64,000 nucleotides of DNA from Paenilisteria portnoyi (GCF_014322795.1 NZ_JAASTT010000003.1:124001-188000); one strand, 5' to 3'. Positions 1 through 8,902 are shown, counted from the first letter of the stretch. Numbers and translations: made by a program. The notes: generated from the letters alone by a model not told the origin.

Positions 1-1
1 G

Positions 2-1237
2 AATTTGGAGCGTTTGATGGCGGATGGTGTTTTGCCGGTGAGCTTGTTGGATGAAGCTGTGATGCGGATTTTGGAATTGAAGCGAGATGTTGGGTTGTTT
101 GAGGATCCGTATCGTGGCTTGAAGGGAGACGTGAATCGACAACGGGATATTTTATCAAAAGAGCATCGTGAGGCGGCGCGCGAGATTGCGGCGGACGCGA
201 TGGTATTGTTGAAAAATGACGGGGACTTGTTGCCGCTTGCGACGACGGGTAGAAAAATTGCGCTTGTTGGACCACTTGCGACGACGCAGGACGTGTTGGG
301 CGCTTGGTCTTGGCTTGGAGATATGAAGGATGCGGTGTCCGTTGCGGACGGCATGAAGGCGCAGTTTGGTCAGGTGGATGTGGCTGGTGCGGGGAATACA
401 GAGAACGTGACGGAGGCTGAGATTGCAGAGATGGTTCGTGTGGCGCAGGACGCGGATGTGATTGTGTTGGCGCTTGGCGAGTCGGCTAATCGGAGCGGGG
501 AAGCGAACAGTATTGCAACGATTCGGTTGCCAGAGACGCAGTACCCGATGATTGACGCGATTCGTGCGCTTGAAAAGCCGGTCGTGACAGTCCTTTTTAA
601 TGGTCGGCCGCTTGATTTACACGGTTTGATTGAGGCTAGTGATGCGTTGGTCGAAGCGTGGTTTCCTGGGACAGAGGCCGGAAATGCGGTGGCGGATATT
701 TTAAGTGGACGCGTGAACCCGAATGGTAAATTGCCGATGTCGTTCCCATACACAACGGGACAAATTCCGGTTTATTATAATCATTTGCGTACAGGAAGGC
801 CGGCAGATGCTGCGGATGCGCAAGAGCATTACGTGTCGCAATACATCGATATCCCGAATCAGCCGCTGTTCGATTTTGGCTTTGGACTGAGTTACACGAC
901 TTTTACGTACAGTAATCTCGAACTTTCAAGTGATACGATGACAAAAATGGATACATTGAATATCTCGGTGACGGTGAGAAATACGGGGTCTACTGCTGGA
1001 AAAGAAATTGTAGCGCTTTACGTGCAGGATGTTGTCGGAAAAGTTAGCAGGCCATGCAAGGAATTGAAACGCTTTACTAAAATTGATTTGGCGCCAGGCG
1101 AGGCTGAGGTAGTTACTTTTAGTTTGACGGAAGAGGATTTACGTTATTACAAGCCAAATCTAGATTTTACAAGCGATCCAGGTGATTTTAACGTATTCAT
1201 TGGAACGCATTTGCAAGCTACATTTTGTTTGGCTTAA
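2..1237 (+). CDS. Glycoside hydrolase family 3 beta-glucosidase-like enzyme, 5'-truncated
   Basis: The frame is open to the left edge of the window, so only the C-terminal ~410 residues are seen. They contain the end of the GH3 catalytic barrel, the second alpha/beta sandwich domain (KNDGDLLPL and VLALGE segments) and a C-terminal fibronectin III-like domain after the LFDFGFGLSYT segment. That order is typical of bacterial GH3 beta-glucosidases/xylosidases, which release terminal sugars from oligosaccharides. The catalytic aspartate would lie upstream of the window. No signal peptide can be judged. The LacI-type regulator 72 bp downstream on the same strand probably controls this locus. The exact sugar cannot be read from the sequence. 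Confidence 0.9.
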   Translation, partial: NLERLMADGVLPVSLLDEAVMRILELKRDVGLFEDPYRGLKGDVNRQRDILSKEHREAAREIAADAMVLLKNDGDLLPLATTGRKIALVGPLATTQDVLGAWSWLGDMKDAVSVADGMKAQFGQVDVAGAGNTENVTEAEIAEMVRVAQDADVIVLALGESANRSGEANSIATIRLPETQYPMIDAIRALEKPVVTVLFNGRPLDLHGLIEASDALVEAWFPGTEAGNAVADILSGRVNPNGKLPMSFPYTTGQIPVYYNHLRTGRPADAADAQEHYVSQYIDIPNQPLFDFGFGLSYTTFTYSNLELSSDTMTKMDTLNISVTVRNTGSTAGKEIVALYVQDVVGKVSRPCKELKRFTKIDLAPGEAEVVTFSLTEEDLRYYKPNLDFTSDPGDFNVFIGTHLQATFCLA

Positions 1238-1309
1238 ATGAGGTAGGAAATAGACATTCGGCTGTAAAATAGTGCATAATAAAGAAAAGAAAACAAGGAG
1301 CGGATCGCA

Positions 1310-2263
1310 GTGGTTGGGATTAAAGATATAGCGAAAAAAGCGGGTGTCTCGATTTCCACTGTTTCTTATGCGTTAAATGGCAGCCCAAAGGTCACGGACG
1401 CAACGAGACAACGAATTGTGGCAATCGCGGATGAGTTGAACTACATTCCGAATATGGCAGCACGAACGCTAAAAACACAGAAAACGAAAATCGTTGGTAT
1501 TTACTTGGCGAATTATAGTGGTGTGTTTTATGGTGAGTTGCTACACGGACTTACGGATACGTTGCTGGCCAAGGGTTATGAGTTGATTGTTTGCAGCGGT
1601 ATGAAGGCGCATCGTTTTTTGCCAGAGCGAATGATTGATGGCGCGATTATTTTGGATAGGGGATTTTCGACGGAAGAGTTGTTGGAGTACGCAGATCGCG
1701 GTCATAAAATTATTGTCCTAGATCGCGAAGTGGAACACCCTAATGTGAGGCAGGTACTGCTCGATAATAAGGCTGGCGCAACGCTAGCTATTGATTATTT
1801 AAAAACAGGCTTCACTGGTAAGTTCTACATTGTGACTGGACCTACAAATACGTATGATAGCGAGGAGCGGTTGCGCGCGGCGCTTTCGGAGTTGGAGCGT
1901 TTTCGTGACGAGGAAGTTATCGTGATTCCTGGCGATTTCTCAAAAGCAACGGGTGAAAAAGCAGCACAGCAGATGGAACGGGAATGGACTGGCGAGCCGG
2001 TAGCTGTTTTTGCACTCAATGATGAAATGGCGATTGGTATGTATAGTTATTTTGCAAAAACGCAGCTTGTGATTGGTCGCGATGTGAAGATTATCGGATT
2101 TGATAATACGGAAGTTGGGCAATATTTGCACCCGCGTTTAGCGACGATTGAGTACTCGAAGTATAAATGGGGCGCAGTAGCTGCGGAGAAATTGTTGAAG
2201 TTACTAGAAGATGAGACGGTGGAGGATGAGATTATTTACACTTCTCTGATTCCTAGCAATTAA
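1310..2263 (+). CDS. LacI/GalR family transcriptional regulator
   Basis: 317 residues. An N-terminal LacI helix-turn-helix (residues 4-24, IKDIAKKAGVSISTVSYALNG region) and hinge are followed by a periplasmic-binding-protein-like effector domain (about 58-315). The start is GTG at 1310, supported by AAGGAG at 1295-1300 with 9-bp spacing. It follows the GH3 gene on the same strand, so it probably represses or senses sugars for that glycosidase. No promoter of its own is obvious in the 72-bp gap, so co-transcription is likely. Length and domain order are normal for the family. The ligand is unknown. Confidence 0.93.
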   Translation: MVGIKDIAKKAGVSISTVSYALNGSPKVTDATRQRIVAIADELNYIPNMAARTLKTQKTKIVGIYLANYSGVFYGELLHGLTDTLLAKGYELIVCSGMKAHRFLPERMIDGAIILDRGFSTEELLEYADRGHKIIVLDREVEHPNVRQVLLDNKAGATLAIDYLKTGFTGKFYIVTGPTNTYDSEERLRAALSELERFRDEEVIVIPGDFSKATGEKAAQQMEREWTGEPVAVFALNDEMAIGMYSYFAKTQLVIGRDVKIIGFDNTEVGQYLHPRLATIEYSKYKWGAVAAEKLLKLLEDETVEDEIIYTSLIPSN

Positions 2264-2271
2264 ATGATGAT

Positions 2272-2320
2272 AAAAGTTGTCAAGTTGGGCTGTTTATAGG
2301 ACCAATTTGATAACTTTTTT
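2272..2320 (+). terminator. Rho-independent terminator after the LacI gene
   Basis: Imperfect inverted repeat AAAAGTTGTCAAGTTGG / CCAATTTGATAACTTTT with two G-T changes, running into a T tract, just after the regulator's stop codon. Confidence 0.75.
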
Positions 2321-2506
2321 ATTGGTTTGCTCTGTAATTTGCAGATATAGATTATAACGATAGTAATTCTTGTTATTGTGGCGTGATGGCTTCGATTTAT
2401 TTAGAGAGGCTTTCCAAATAGGCATATGCAACCAAAATGAAAAAGACACAAATGATTAGGGTAAATAAGAAAATGTGAAATAACTCTATGTATTTCCATT
2501 GGAATT

Positions 2507-2546
2507 AAAAAACTGCCAACCTGTTTTAGGCGTGGCAGTTTTTTCT
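2507..2546. terminator. Bidirectional terminator
   Basis: AAAAAACTGCCA pairs with TGGCAGTTTTTT around a short loop. It ends transcription of the minus-strand WxL-interacting gene and could also stop leftward-to-rightward read-through. Confidence 0.85.
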
Positions 2547-3566
2547 TTATTCTTCATCTGTGTCCTTTCTAGATCTCCTACCCAGCAAGAATACAAGCAG
2601 AAGTACTAGCAGGGCAAGTATCGACCCAGCGATAATATATAACCATGTGTAGTTTTTCTCAATGTCGAGTGCTGTTTCGTTTAAATCATTTGCAGTTTCA
2701 CCGTCTATTGTGAAATATTCAGACCATTTCCAGACTTGTTCACCACTTGATGCAATCATATCTAGGCGGTACTTTCCAGGCTCAAATTCCTGCGACCCCC
2801 AACTAATTGGGAAATTGAAATTGGAGTTTGGAGCCATTCGCATGTTTTGCTTAAAATTTTCATGCAATACTTTGGTGCCATCTTTTTTATAAATCTGCGC
2901 TTCGACGTCTAAGTCTTTGAGGATTGTGGCTTCTGTATTTTGCAAGTTCGCTGTTACGACATTCCGATAGTTGATTTGAGTCGGTGTAATCTCGTTTAGT
3001 GTCAGGTCTGCTTTGACTTTTGTATTATTTTGGGAAAGCATCATACCGATGACGTACGCGTATTGATTTTCAATTTGAATATCCTTAGATTGTGATTCTT
3101 TCTTCTCTGCTGTCTTTTCTTTAAAATAAATGCCACCAAGGATAGTGCCATCGAAAGCTTCGTTTGGCATGCTTATTTTGATGGGATATTTTTTGCTTGA
3201 GTTGGCTGGAAGAACGACTTCACCAGCTGATTCTGTGAGCTGGGATATCGGGTATTTCAACGTTGCGTCAAGCTTCGGATCATCTTGGCTGTAGTCAACA
3301 ATACCGTTATCGTTCGTAACAGCAGTATTCACAGAGGTCAGGACGGTCAATTCTTGATTGGTTTCGTTCGTAAGCGTTACATTCACGGTCTGCTCTTTCC
3401 CTGGTGCTAAATTCAGATGGAAGTAGCTCTTCGTTTTGTCGATTTGATTTTCAGGGATGTTTGCGCTTACGGAGAAGTTCATTTCAGATGCATCGCTGTG
3501 TACTGGAAATAAGAGCGATGAGGCCAATAACGGTACGATTAAAAATAGGGTCATTAGTTTTTTCAT
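2547..3566 (-). CDS. WxL-interacting surface protein (DUF916/DUF3324)
   Basis: 339 residues. Signal peptide at 1-26, then a DUF916 domain (about 30-150; FHLNLAPGKEQTVNVTLTNET region), a DUF3324 domain (about 160-285), one transmembrane helix (about 306-328) and a short positively charged tail. This is the architecture of WxL-interacting proteins, which are membrane-anchored and bind WxL proteins and peptidoglycan in Listeria, Enterococcus and Lactobacillus. The start is ATG with a strong AGGAGG 9 bp upstream. No WxL-domain gene lies beside it; the divergent neighbour is an LPXTG protein. Either the partner is elsewhere or the protein acts with the LPXTG neighbour. Confidence 0.9.
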   Translation of the reverse strand: MKKLMTLFLIVPLLASSLLFPVHSDASEMNFSVSANIPENQIDKTKSYFHLNLAPGKEQTVNVTLTNETNQELTVLTSVNTAVTNDNGIVDYSQDDPKLDATLKYPISQLTESAGEVVLPANSSKKYPIKISMPNEAFDGTILGGIYFKEKTAEKKESQSKDIQIENQYAYVIGMMLSQNNTKVKADLTLNEITPTQINYRNVVTANLQNTEATILKDLDVEAQIYKKDGTKVLHENFKQNMRMAPNSNFNFPISWGSQEFEPGKYRLDMIASSGEQVWKWSEYFTIDGETANDLNETALDIEKNYTWLYIIAGSILALLVLLLVFLLGRRSRKDTDEE

Positions 3567-3602
3567 GCAGCGTTCCTCCTAGAATAGAATAGCGATAATA
3601 AG

Positions 3603-3638
3603 AACTCTCTAGCGGAGAGGGGCACGTACTAGAGAGTT
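3603..3638. promoter_or_regulatory. 9-bp inverted repeat in the intergenic leader
   Basis: AACTCTCTA (3603-3611) is perfectly inverted as TAGAGAGTT (3630-3638). It lies in the 307-bp gap between divergent genes, inside the presumed 5' leader of the minus-strand gene. It could be an RNA hairpin or an operator. Apart from this and AT-rich promoter-like sequence near 3700-3850, nothing else is visible in the gap. Confidence 0.4.
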
Positions 3639-3873
3639 TTGCGGGGGAAAAAGGGGGTTATGTCTGGAGGGTGTGAAGTTGTTTACATATTAAGTATACG
3701 CTATAAAAGTAAGAAATTAAGAATTATATCATAAACTTTTAGAAGTGAGAAAAAAATGATATTGGAATTTAATGTCGATTAATAATTATTTAATCTGTAG
3801 CTTATTTTTAGTTTAGAATTGGGCGCTATGATGTAGAGAGTATCAATTTTCGAAATAAAAGGAGAATGTAAAA

Positions 3874-6147
3874 ATGACACAATCAAAAAAAGTATTCACT
3901 TCTATATTAGTAGCCACGACGATTATCGCAGGTGTAGCGCCACAAATCGCACCAATTGGAGCTTCGGCTGCAGGAACAAGCGCAACTACGGCGAGTGTAG
4001 CGACAATCACTGAGTTGCGTTCACTTAACGCGATGACGCTTCAAATCAAGTTTGACGGCACATTGCCAGCAGCGGATGTTGCAGATAGTAATTTGGCCGC
4101 GATTAAGGAACATTTTAAGTTTAGCGGTGGACTTAGTATTGTCAATGTACCGCGTTTGAAATCAGGTTCCACTGATACGTATATTGTGCCGGTGACGATT
4201 CAAAATCCGGGCGCGACTTATACGCTTAGTTATAAAGGTGGTGCGACGCAGACTTTCACAGGGAGCAATGTGAAGGTTGGGATTCGCGATACGAACCAAG
4301 TGACGAGCGATACGTTTGAGTTGGAATCGTTCCAAGCGGATGGTACCGTTGATTACGCGAATATTATTGCGGCATATGCAGGCGGACGCGGTGACCAAGC
4401 ATTTGTAGTCGATGACGATAATAAAAATGCGGCTGGTCAAACGCTCCAAGTGATTTCGTCCTTACGTGATCGTAGCGTGACGCTTACTGGAACGAATGGT
4501 GATGTGTATACGGTGAACTATGTACCATTTACGCAAGCATCGGATCGCCGTCAAGCACCGAAATTCCGATTACCTGCGGGGGAAACATTGACGCCAGGCG
4601 TGACGTATACAGTGACTTCTAACTGGGCAACAATTGCTAATCCTTCATTTACAGCTCGCGCTATGGCACCACTAACGATTGATGCTGCAGAATTTGTAGA
4701 CGCAACTTCTTTCAAACTGACATTAGCCTCAGATCCGGGAATGGACTTGCTAGCTGGACGCAGTGTTATTCTAAAAGGCACGGATGGCAGTGAACTAACA
4801 GCAAGCTATCGTTTCTCTTCACGCCAAGGTGCGACAGGTACTTTTGATGTGACTGGTGGTGGAACGTTGGATGAAGCAATCGCTTATGAAATTGTACCAC
4901 AAAATAACTGGGCAGCAAGTACAGATGTTACACTAGGCCAAAAAGCGGCGTATAAAGTGGAGTCGCTAAACGCGATGACGCTACAAATTATTTTTCCAGA
5001 GGCGCTATCAGCAGATGAAGTAGCAGACAGTAATTTAGACGCTATTAAGAAAAATTTTGTATTCAGTGAAGGCTTGAGTATCGTGAATGTGCCGCGTTTG
5101 AAATCAGGATCTAAGAGCACTTACATCATTCCAGTGACAGTGCAGGAACCTGGAAAAAACTACACGTTAAGCTATAAAGGAACACCAGTTGAGACATTTG
5201 TTGGTAGTTCGGCTAAAATCAATATGCGAGATTCAGCGCAAGTAACGAATGATACGTTTGAAATGGAGTCATTCCAAGCGGATGGCGTGGTTGATTATGC
5301 GAATATTATTGCAGCGTATGCAGGAGGGCGTGGAAACCAAGCTTTTGCAATTGATGATGATAATCGTGATTCGAACGGCAAACAATTCCAAGTTATTTCC
5401 TCTTTACGTGATCGTAGCGTGACATTGACTGGAACGAATGGTGATGTGTACACGGCGAATTATGTACCATTTACGCAAGCATCCGACCGTCGTCAAGCAC
5501 CGAAATTCCGTTTGCCAGTCGGTGAAAAACTGACACCAGGCGTGACGTATACAATTACTTCTGATTGGGCAGATGTTGCCAATGCTTCCTTTACTGCAAA
5601 AGAAATCGCGCCACTAGTTATTGCGAAGGCAGAAGCTATCGATACTAAATCGTTTGAATTAACACTGGATAAAGATCCAGGAATGGACTTACTTGCAGGG
5701 CGTCAAGTAGAACTTAAAGGCGCAGATGGTACGACACTAGTAGCGCAATATCGTTATTCTTCACGCCAAGGCACGACAGGGATTTTTGACCTTCTGAGTG
5801 GCGAAATTGATAAAGATACTGTCTATACCATCACACCGCTTAACAATTGGGCAGTAGCAACAAATGTAACACTTGGCGAGGCTAAAACGCTACCAGAAGT
5901 AGTGGAGCCAGACAAAGAAATCATTGTTGCACCTGAAAAAGAGAACAATACTAAACCGACACTTCCAGAATCAGTAGATAGCAAAAATGCTCCGGGTGTT
6001 GCAGATGCGCAAACAAATAACTCAGGGAGCACAAAAGACTTGCCGAAAACTGGCGATACAATCCCGATTATCCCGATGACAGCAGGACTTAGCGCTATTT
6101 TAACAGCAGTTTACATGCTTTTGAAACGTAAATTCACAAAAGTATGA
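3874..6147 (+). CDS. LPXTG cell-wall-anchored protein with two large repeats
   Basis: 757 residues. Signal peptide at about 1-32, two homologous ~310-residue units (about 45-355 and 361-669), a Pro/Glu/Asn-rich linker, then LPKTG, a hydrophobic helix and a basic tail: a sortase A sorting signal. The repeats share long blocks such as SSLRDRSVTLTGTNGDVYT and SDRRQAPKFRLP. Each begins with LNAMTLQI, resembling Ig-like S-layer/adhesin modules, but I cannot name a ligand. The start is ATG after AAAAGGAG. Near-identical blocks at the DNA level suggest recent duplication or gene conversion. It is presumably an adhesin or wall-surface protein; that function is inferred. Confidence 0.88.
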   Translation: MTQSKKVFTSILVATTIIAGVAPQIAPIGASAAGTSATTASVATITELRSLNAMTLQIKFDGTLPAADVADSNLAAIKEHFKFSGGLSIVNVPRLKSGSTDTYIVPVTIQNPGATYTLSYKGGATQTFTGSNVKVGIRDTNQVTSDTFELESFQADGTVDYANIIAAYAGGRGDQAFVVDDDNKNAAGQTLQVISSLRDRSVTLTGTNGDVYTVNYVPFTQASDRRQAPKFRLPAGETLTPGVTYTVTSNWATIANPSFTARAMAPLTIDAAEFVDATSFKLTLASDPGMDLLAGRSVILKGTDGSELTASYRFSSRQGATGTFDVTGGGTLDEAIAYEIVPQNNWAASTDVTLGQKAAYKVESLNAMTLQIIFPEALSADEVADSNLDAIKKNFVFSEGLSIVNVPRLKSGSKSTYIIPVTVQEPGKNYTLSYKGTPVETFVGSSAKINMRDSAQVTNDTFEMESFQADGVVDYANIIAAYAGGRGNQAFAIDDDNRDSNGKQFQVISSLRDRSVTLTGTNGDVYTANYVPFTQASDRRQAPKFRLPVGEKLTPGVTYTITSDWADVANASFTAKEIAPLVIAKAEAIDTKSFELTLDKDPGMDLLAGRQVELKGADGTTLVAQYRYSSRQGTTGIFDLLSGEIDKDTVYTITPLNNWAVATNVTLGEAKTLPEVVEPDKEIIVAPEKENNTKPTLPESVDSKNAPGVADAQTNNSGSTKDLPKTGDTIPIIPMTAGLSAILTAVYMLLKRKFTKV

Positions 6148-6183
6148 GACTAAGTTAAGGCGCTTATGGTGGGAAAGAATGAG

Positions 6184-6212
6184 TTGCTATAATGCAGATG
6201 ATTTGCTATAAT
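6184..6212 (+). promoter_or_regulatory. Promoter of the antisense antitoxin RNA
   Basis: TTGCTA (6184-6189), 17-bp spacer, TATAAT (6207-6212) with a TG extension. A second TATAAT lies at 6188-6193. It points toward the toxin gene's 3' end and has no protein gene behind it. Confidence 0.75.
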
Positions 6213-6217
6213 GAAGA

Positions 6218-6337
6218 CGAAAAGAGGGTCGTGCGTCAACACAACCCTCAAGTCAGAGCCGTCTGAAACGGTGGCCGTATTATAACGAAGAGATAACCGT
6301 TACTTTTTGGTCAAAGTAGGGACGGTTATCTCTTTTT
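6218..6337 (+). ncRNA. Antisense antitoxin RNA of a type I toxin-antitoxin pair
   Basis: A ~120-nt RNA is predicted from the strong promoter at 6184-6212 to the terminator at 6280-6337. The terminator stem is AGAGATAACCGT / ACGGTTATCTCT with a small internal hairpin, then TTTTT. Its 3' part is complementary to the 3' end of the minus-strand holin-like toxin mRNA, including the toxin stop codon. This convergent 3' overlap is the layout of TxpA/RatA and BsrG/SR4-type systems. Confidence 0.7.
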
Positions 6338-6412
6338 GTCTTGGTCACGATCGATGTAGAGAACAAGCATAGCAAAGGATATTGCAATGCTCAGAGCTTC
6401 ATACACAGACAC
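6326..6412 (-). CDS. Holin-like type I toxin peptide
   Basis: A 28-residue peptide beginning M(V)SVYEALSIAISFAML and ending in a charged DRDQDKKR tail. One short hydrophobic helix followed by a positively charged tail, and the SVYEAL start, match the putative holin-like toxin family found in Firmicutes. The start is GTG at 6412 with AGGAAGTG about 8 bp upstream. The stop codon lies inside the shared terminator stem. A promoter (TATACT at 6506-6511 on the minus strand, with TG extension) would give a ~90-nt leader, typical for toxin mRNAs whose ribosome-binding site is sequestered. It probably acts at the membrane. Too short for routine gene callers. Confidence 0.75.
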   Translation of the reverse strand: MSVYEALSIAISFAMLVLYIDRDQDKKR

Positions 6413-6505
6413 TAGTTGCACTTCCTGGGGCAACGACAAATTAAGATAGATAAGGCATCACCCTTCCAATTGGACTAGCCTTCCGTCTTACACTTCTCTA
6501 TGGAT

Positions 6506-6511
6506 AGTATA
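6506..6511 (-). promoter_or_regulatory. -10 box for the toxin mRNA
   Basis: Minus-strand TGC-TATACT (extended -10), 94 bp upstream of the toxin start codon; the -35 region is poor. Confidence 0.45.
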
Positions 6512-6655
6512 GCAGATACAGCACAGGAAAGGTATTTATTTAACAAAAAAAGTCTAATAGTCTACAAAAACGGTAAATCAGCTTTAAAATCGCAAAGATG
6601 TACCGAATCCTTGTTCTACTAATCTTTAATGATAGTCTATTCTGGCTGTTCATAG

Positions 6656-6905
6656 GAATATTGGGGTTGTAACTCGATTTACTTCGAACAACCGGGAAGG
6701 ATTATATGCTCGTTTCACTCTCATGCATATTGGGGTTGTAACTCGCTTCATTTCGAACAACCGGGAAGGATTATATGCTCGTTTCACTCTCATGCATATT
6801 GGGGTTGTAACTCATTTCATTTCGAACAACCGGGAGGGATTACATGCTCGTTTCACTCTCATGCATATTGGGGTTGTAACTCATTTCATTTCGAACAACC
6901 CCAAC
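6656..6905. repeat. 69-bp tandem repeat array (family 2 hairpin element)
   Basis: TTGGGGTTGT recurs at 6661, 6730, 6799 and 6868, an exact 69-bp period with very few differences. Each unit carries CATGCATATTGGGGTTGT, then a spacer, then ACAACC. Only the last unit is complete as a hairpin (TTGGGGTTGT / ACAACCCCAA). The segment just upstream (from about 6596) also matches the family-2 element at 63.77 kb. The array happens to be open in one frame because 69 is a multiple of 3. Confidence 0.9.
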
Positions 6906-6946
6906 AAAAAAAACCATTATTCGACGGATTTGGCGTCGAATAATGG
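6906..6946 (-). terminator. Terminator of the SdrD B-like gene
   Basis: CCATTATTCGAC / GTCGAATAATGG, a perfect 12-bp stem. On the minus strand it is followed by a run of eight T residues. Confidence 0.9.
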
Positions 6947-6956
6947 CTTTTGAAAA

Positions 6957-8447
6957 TTAAGGTAATAACGGTATGTTTTGCTTGATTTCTTGGATAGAGC
7001 TCTTCGAATCAAACGTATACGCACCAACTAAACGTAGGCCTTGTAATGCAGGAGGAACTGTTCCTGTGTATACTGGGTTATAGCCGTTTGTGCCATCGAT
7101 ACCAATGTAGATTGTTTTATCAAATGCTAACTTATCTAGTGTGAATTTGGTAATAAGCGAGGATGTTGTTACGGATTGGATGACGTTTCCGTTTGCATCG
7201 TAAGCTGTTACTTTTGTTGCTTTACCAAACTCTAGTAGGTCTTTTTTGCCGTTCTTGTTTTTATCCACGAAAAGATCACCAGTGATGACTGGGAGTTTAC
7301 GAATTCCGAATTGGAAGTCTGTTGTTTTCGTGAATTTTAGAGCTGTTAGGTCATAAGAGTTGCCCCAGATGTCGACTTTTGCAAAACGCATGGCTGGGAT
7401 GTGGTTTAGTAGTGTTGCAACAGATTGGACATCGGCAAGCGTTGCATTGACACTTGTTGCAGCGTCAGTACCTAGAACTTTTTCTACATCTACTTTTTCT
7501 ACGGCTTTAATGGCTTTTGGTAGGAAGTTTGCAAGAGCCTTGATGTAGTCGTTGTTCGGTGTTGTTGAGATGTCGCCTGTGTCGAGCAATGTTGGGTTAT
7601 CCAAAATTCCTTGGATGTCGCCACCTGAAATGATGTCGATAATAGCCGTTACTTTATTGATGTTACCAAGTAGATCGCCAACTGTTAGATTAAATGGTGA
7701 ACGAACCATCACGTACATGCCTGGATCAACGTTTGGCATTGTGATTGCGGCACCTTTAGCGCTTGTTCTGAAAAGGATCGCGTCTTCGATGTCTAAGCTA
7801 CCGCCGAGCGCGCCCATAATTTTAGAGTTTAAATCAAGTTCTGATAAACGACCGCTTGAAATAAGGTCTGCTGTTTTTTCTAAGTTAATGAAGATAAGTG
7901 TTTTTCCATCTGAAATGGATTCGTTGCTGTCTTTCATGCCGTTACCATTTAAGTCTTGAAAAGGTGTCATTGTGAGGTTTGTTGTTTTCTTTGTTGCTAA
8001 GTCTGCCCAAGTGACTACGTTCAGCGTGTTGATTGTGATTGCCGCGATGCCTGGAATTTGTTTGCCAGTTGCGTCTGTTGCCGAATTGCCTTGTACGACT
8101 GGTTTTGTTGTTGTTTCTGTGCCGTATTTGATGAAGTAGCTCCCTTTTGCAAGTTTCGTGAAGTTGTAAACACCGACTGCATTTGTTTTAGCGCTAGCAA
8201 CGGCATTTGTTCCTGCTTGTGCGTCAGCTAGTGTTTTGTGAAGTGTTACGGACATGTTCGCGAGTGGTAAGTCTAAGTTGTGTAATTCCATCACGCCATT
8301 GCCATTTGTGTCTGCGTATACTGTTCCAGAGACTGTGTAAATAGCCGGGTTCAAGATACTAGCGTTCGCTGCTGGTGCAAAAGATGCAAAAAAGACCGCA
8401 AAAATAATGACTAAAGCAGCAAAGCGTTTATTGAAAAACTGTTTCAT
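6957..8447 (-). CDS. Secreted SdrD B-like (prealbumin-fold) protein
   Basis: 496 residues with a signal peptide (about 1-29). Three calcium-loop motifs of the SdrD B type are visible: DTNGNGVMELHN near 46, DLNGNGMKDSNES near 165 and DKNKNGKKDLLE near 403, each opening a Cna B/SdrD B-like fold. Such modules form stalks or ligand-binding regions in staphylococcal and listerial surface proteins. Unlike those, this protein ends in IKQNIPLLP with no LPXTG motif or membrane helix, so it is probably secreted or held non-covalently. The start is ATG with GGGAGGAA upstream. It stands alone between its own terminator and a long divergent promoter region. Confidence 0.82.
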   Translation of the reverse strand: MKQFFNKRFAALVIIFAVFFASFAPAANASILNPAIYTVSGTVYADTNGNGVMELHNLDLPLANMSVTLHKTLADAQAGTNAVASAKTNAVGVYNFTKLAKGSYFIKYGTETTTKPVVQGNSATDATGKQIPGIAAITINTLNVVTWADLATKKTTNLTMTPFQDLNGNGMKDSNESISDGKTLIFINLEKTADLISSGRLSELDLNSKIMGALGGSLDIEDAILFRTSAKGAAITMPNVDPGMYVMVRSPFNLTVGDLLGNINKVTAIIDIISGGDIQGILDNPTLLDTGDISTTPNNDYIKALANFLPKAIKAVEKVDVEKVLGTDAATSVNATLADVQSVATLLNHIPAMRFAKVDIWGNSYDLTALKFTKTTDFQFGIRKLPVITGDLFVDKNKNGKKDLLEFGKATKVTAYDANGNVIQSVTTSSLITKFTLDKLAFDKTIYIGIDGTNGYNPVYTGTVPPALQGLRLVGAYTFDSKSSIQEIKQNIPLLP

Positions 8448-8852
8448 TAATAATTCCTCCCTTTTCGGTTCTCATTTTAGTTTAGCGGGTGAACTAGTAA
8501 AAGGCAATGGGATGGAAAATATAGAACGGGAGGGAAATAGGTCATTTTGACGCCGTTTTTAAAATGTTATATTTATTCCTAATAAAATCAATGGAGTTAC
8601 TGTTTTTCATAAAAATAAGCATAAAAGTATTATTTAGTTATTTAAAAGAAAAATGCATTTTAATCTAAATGAGGAAAAAAGTTTGAGTTTCTGCAATAGA
8701 ATGGCTAATTGAATAAACATAAGAAACAATTTTGCCGTAAACGTTCATAAAGATTTCACATATAGGAAATGGGGCTTGCTTTGAGTAGGATACGTATAAG
8801 GGTATATCTATAAAAGTTTTAATTATAACTTTAATGTAGGTTCCTATACATT

Positions 8853-8873
8853 ATGTCATCATCGGTGTGACAT
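8853..8873 (+). promoter_or_regulatory. Candidate activator site upstream of the PTS operon
   Basis: Inverted repeat ATGTCA...TGACAT with 9-bp spacing, about 30 bp upstream of the -10 region. It is a plausible site for the PRD regulator encoded at the end of the operon; this assignment is inference. Confidence 0.35.
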
Positions 8874-8887
8874 TTCTATTGTTTTAT

Positions 8888-8902
8888 TAGTAAGCGTTAT
8901 CA
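8888..8902 (+). promoter_or_regulatory. cre-like catabolite site overlapping the PTS promoter
   Basis: TAGTAAGCGTTATCA matches the CcpA cre consensus WTGNAANCGNWNNCW with one mismatch. It sits immediately upstream of the TATACT -10 box at 8905-8910. Confidence 0.5.

Noticed and set aside
3603-3638. Terminator
   Set aside because: The 9-bp inverted repeat lies between divergent genes, with an 18-nt loop and only a short T run, so it is listed as a possible leader hairpin or operator.
6656-6905. CRISPR array
   Set aside because: The whole 69-bp unit repeats with no unique spacers, and no cas genes are present.
6723-6953. Open frame of 76 codons with repeated MHIGVVT...ARFTL units
   Set aside because: It is only the 69-bp repeat (23 codons) read in one frame; no ribosome-binding site, and the same DNA occurs elsewhere as single intergenic elements.
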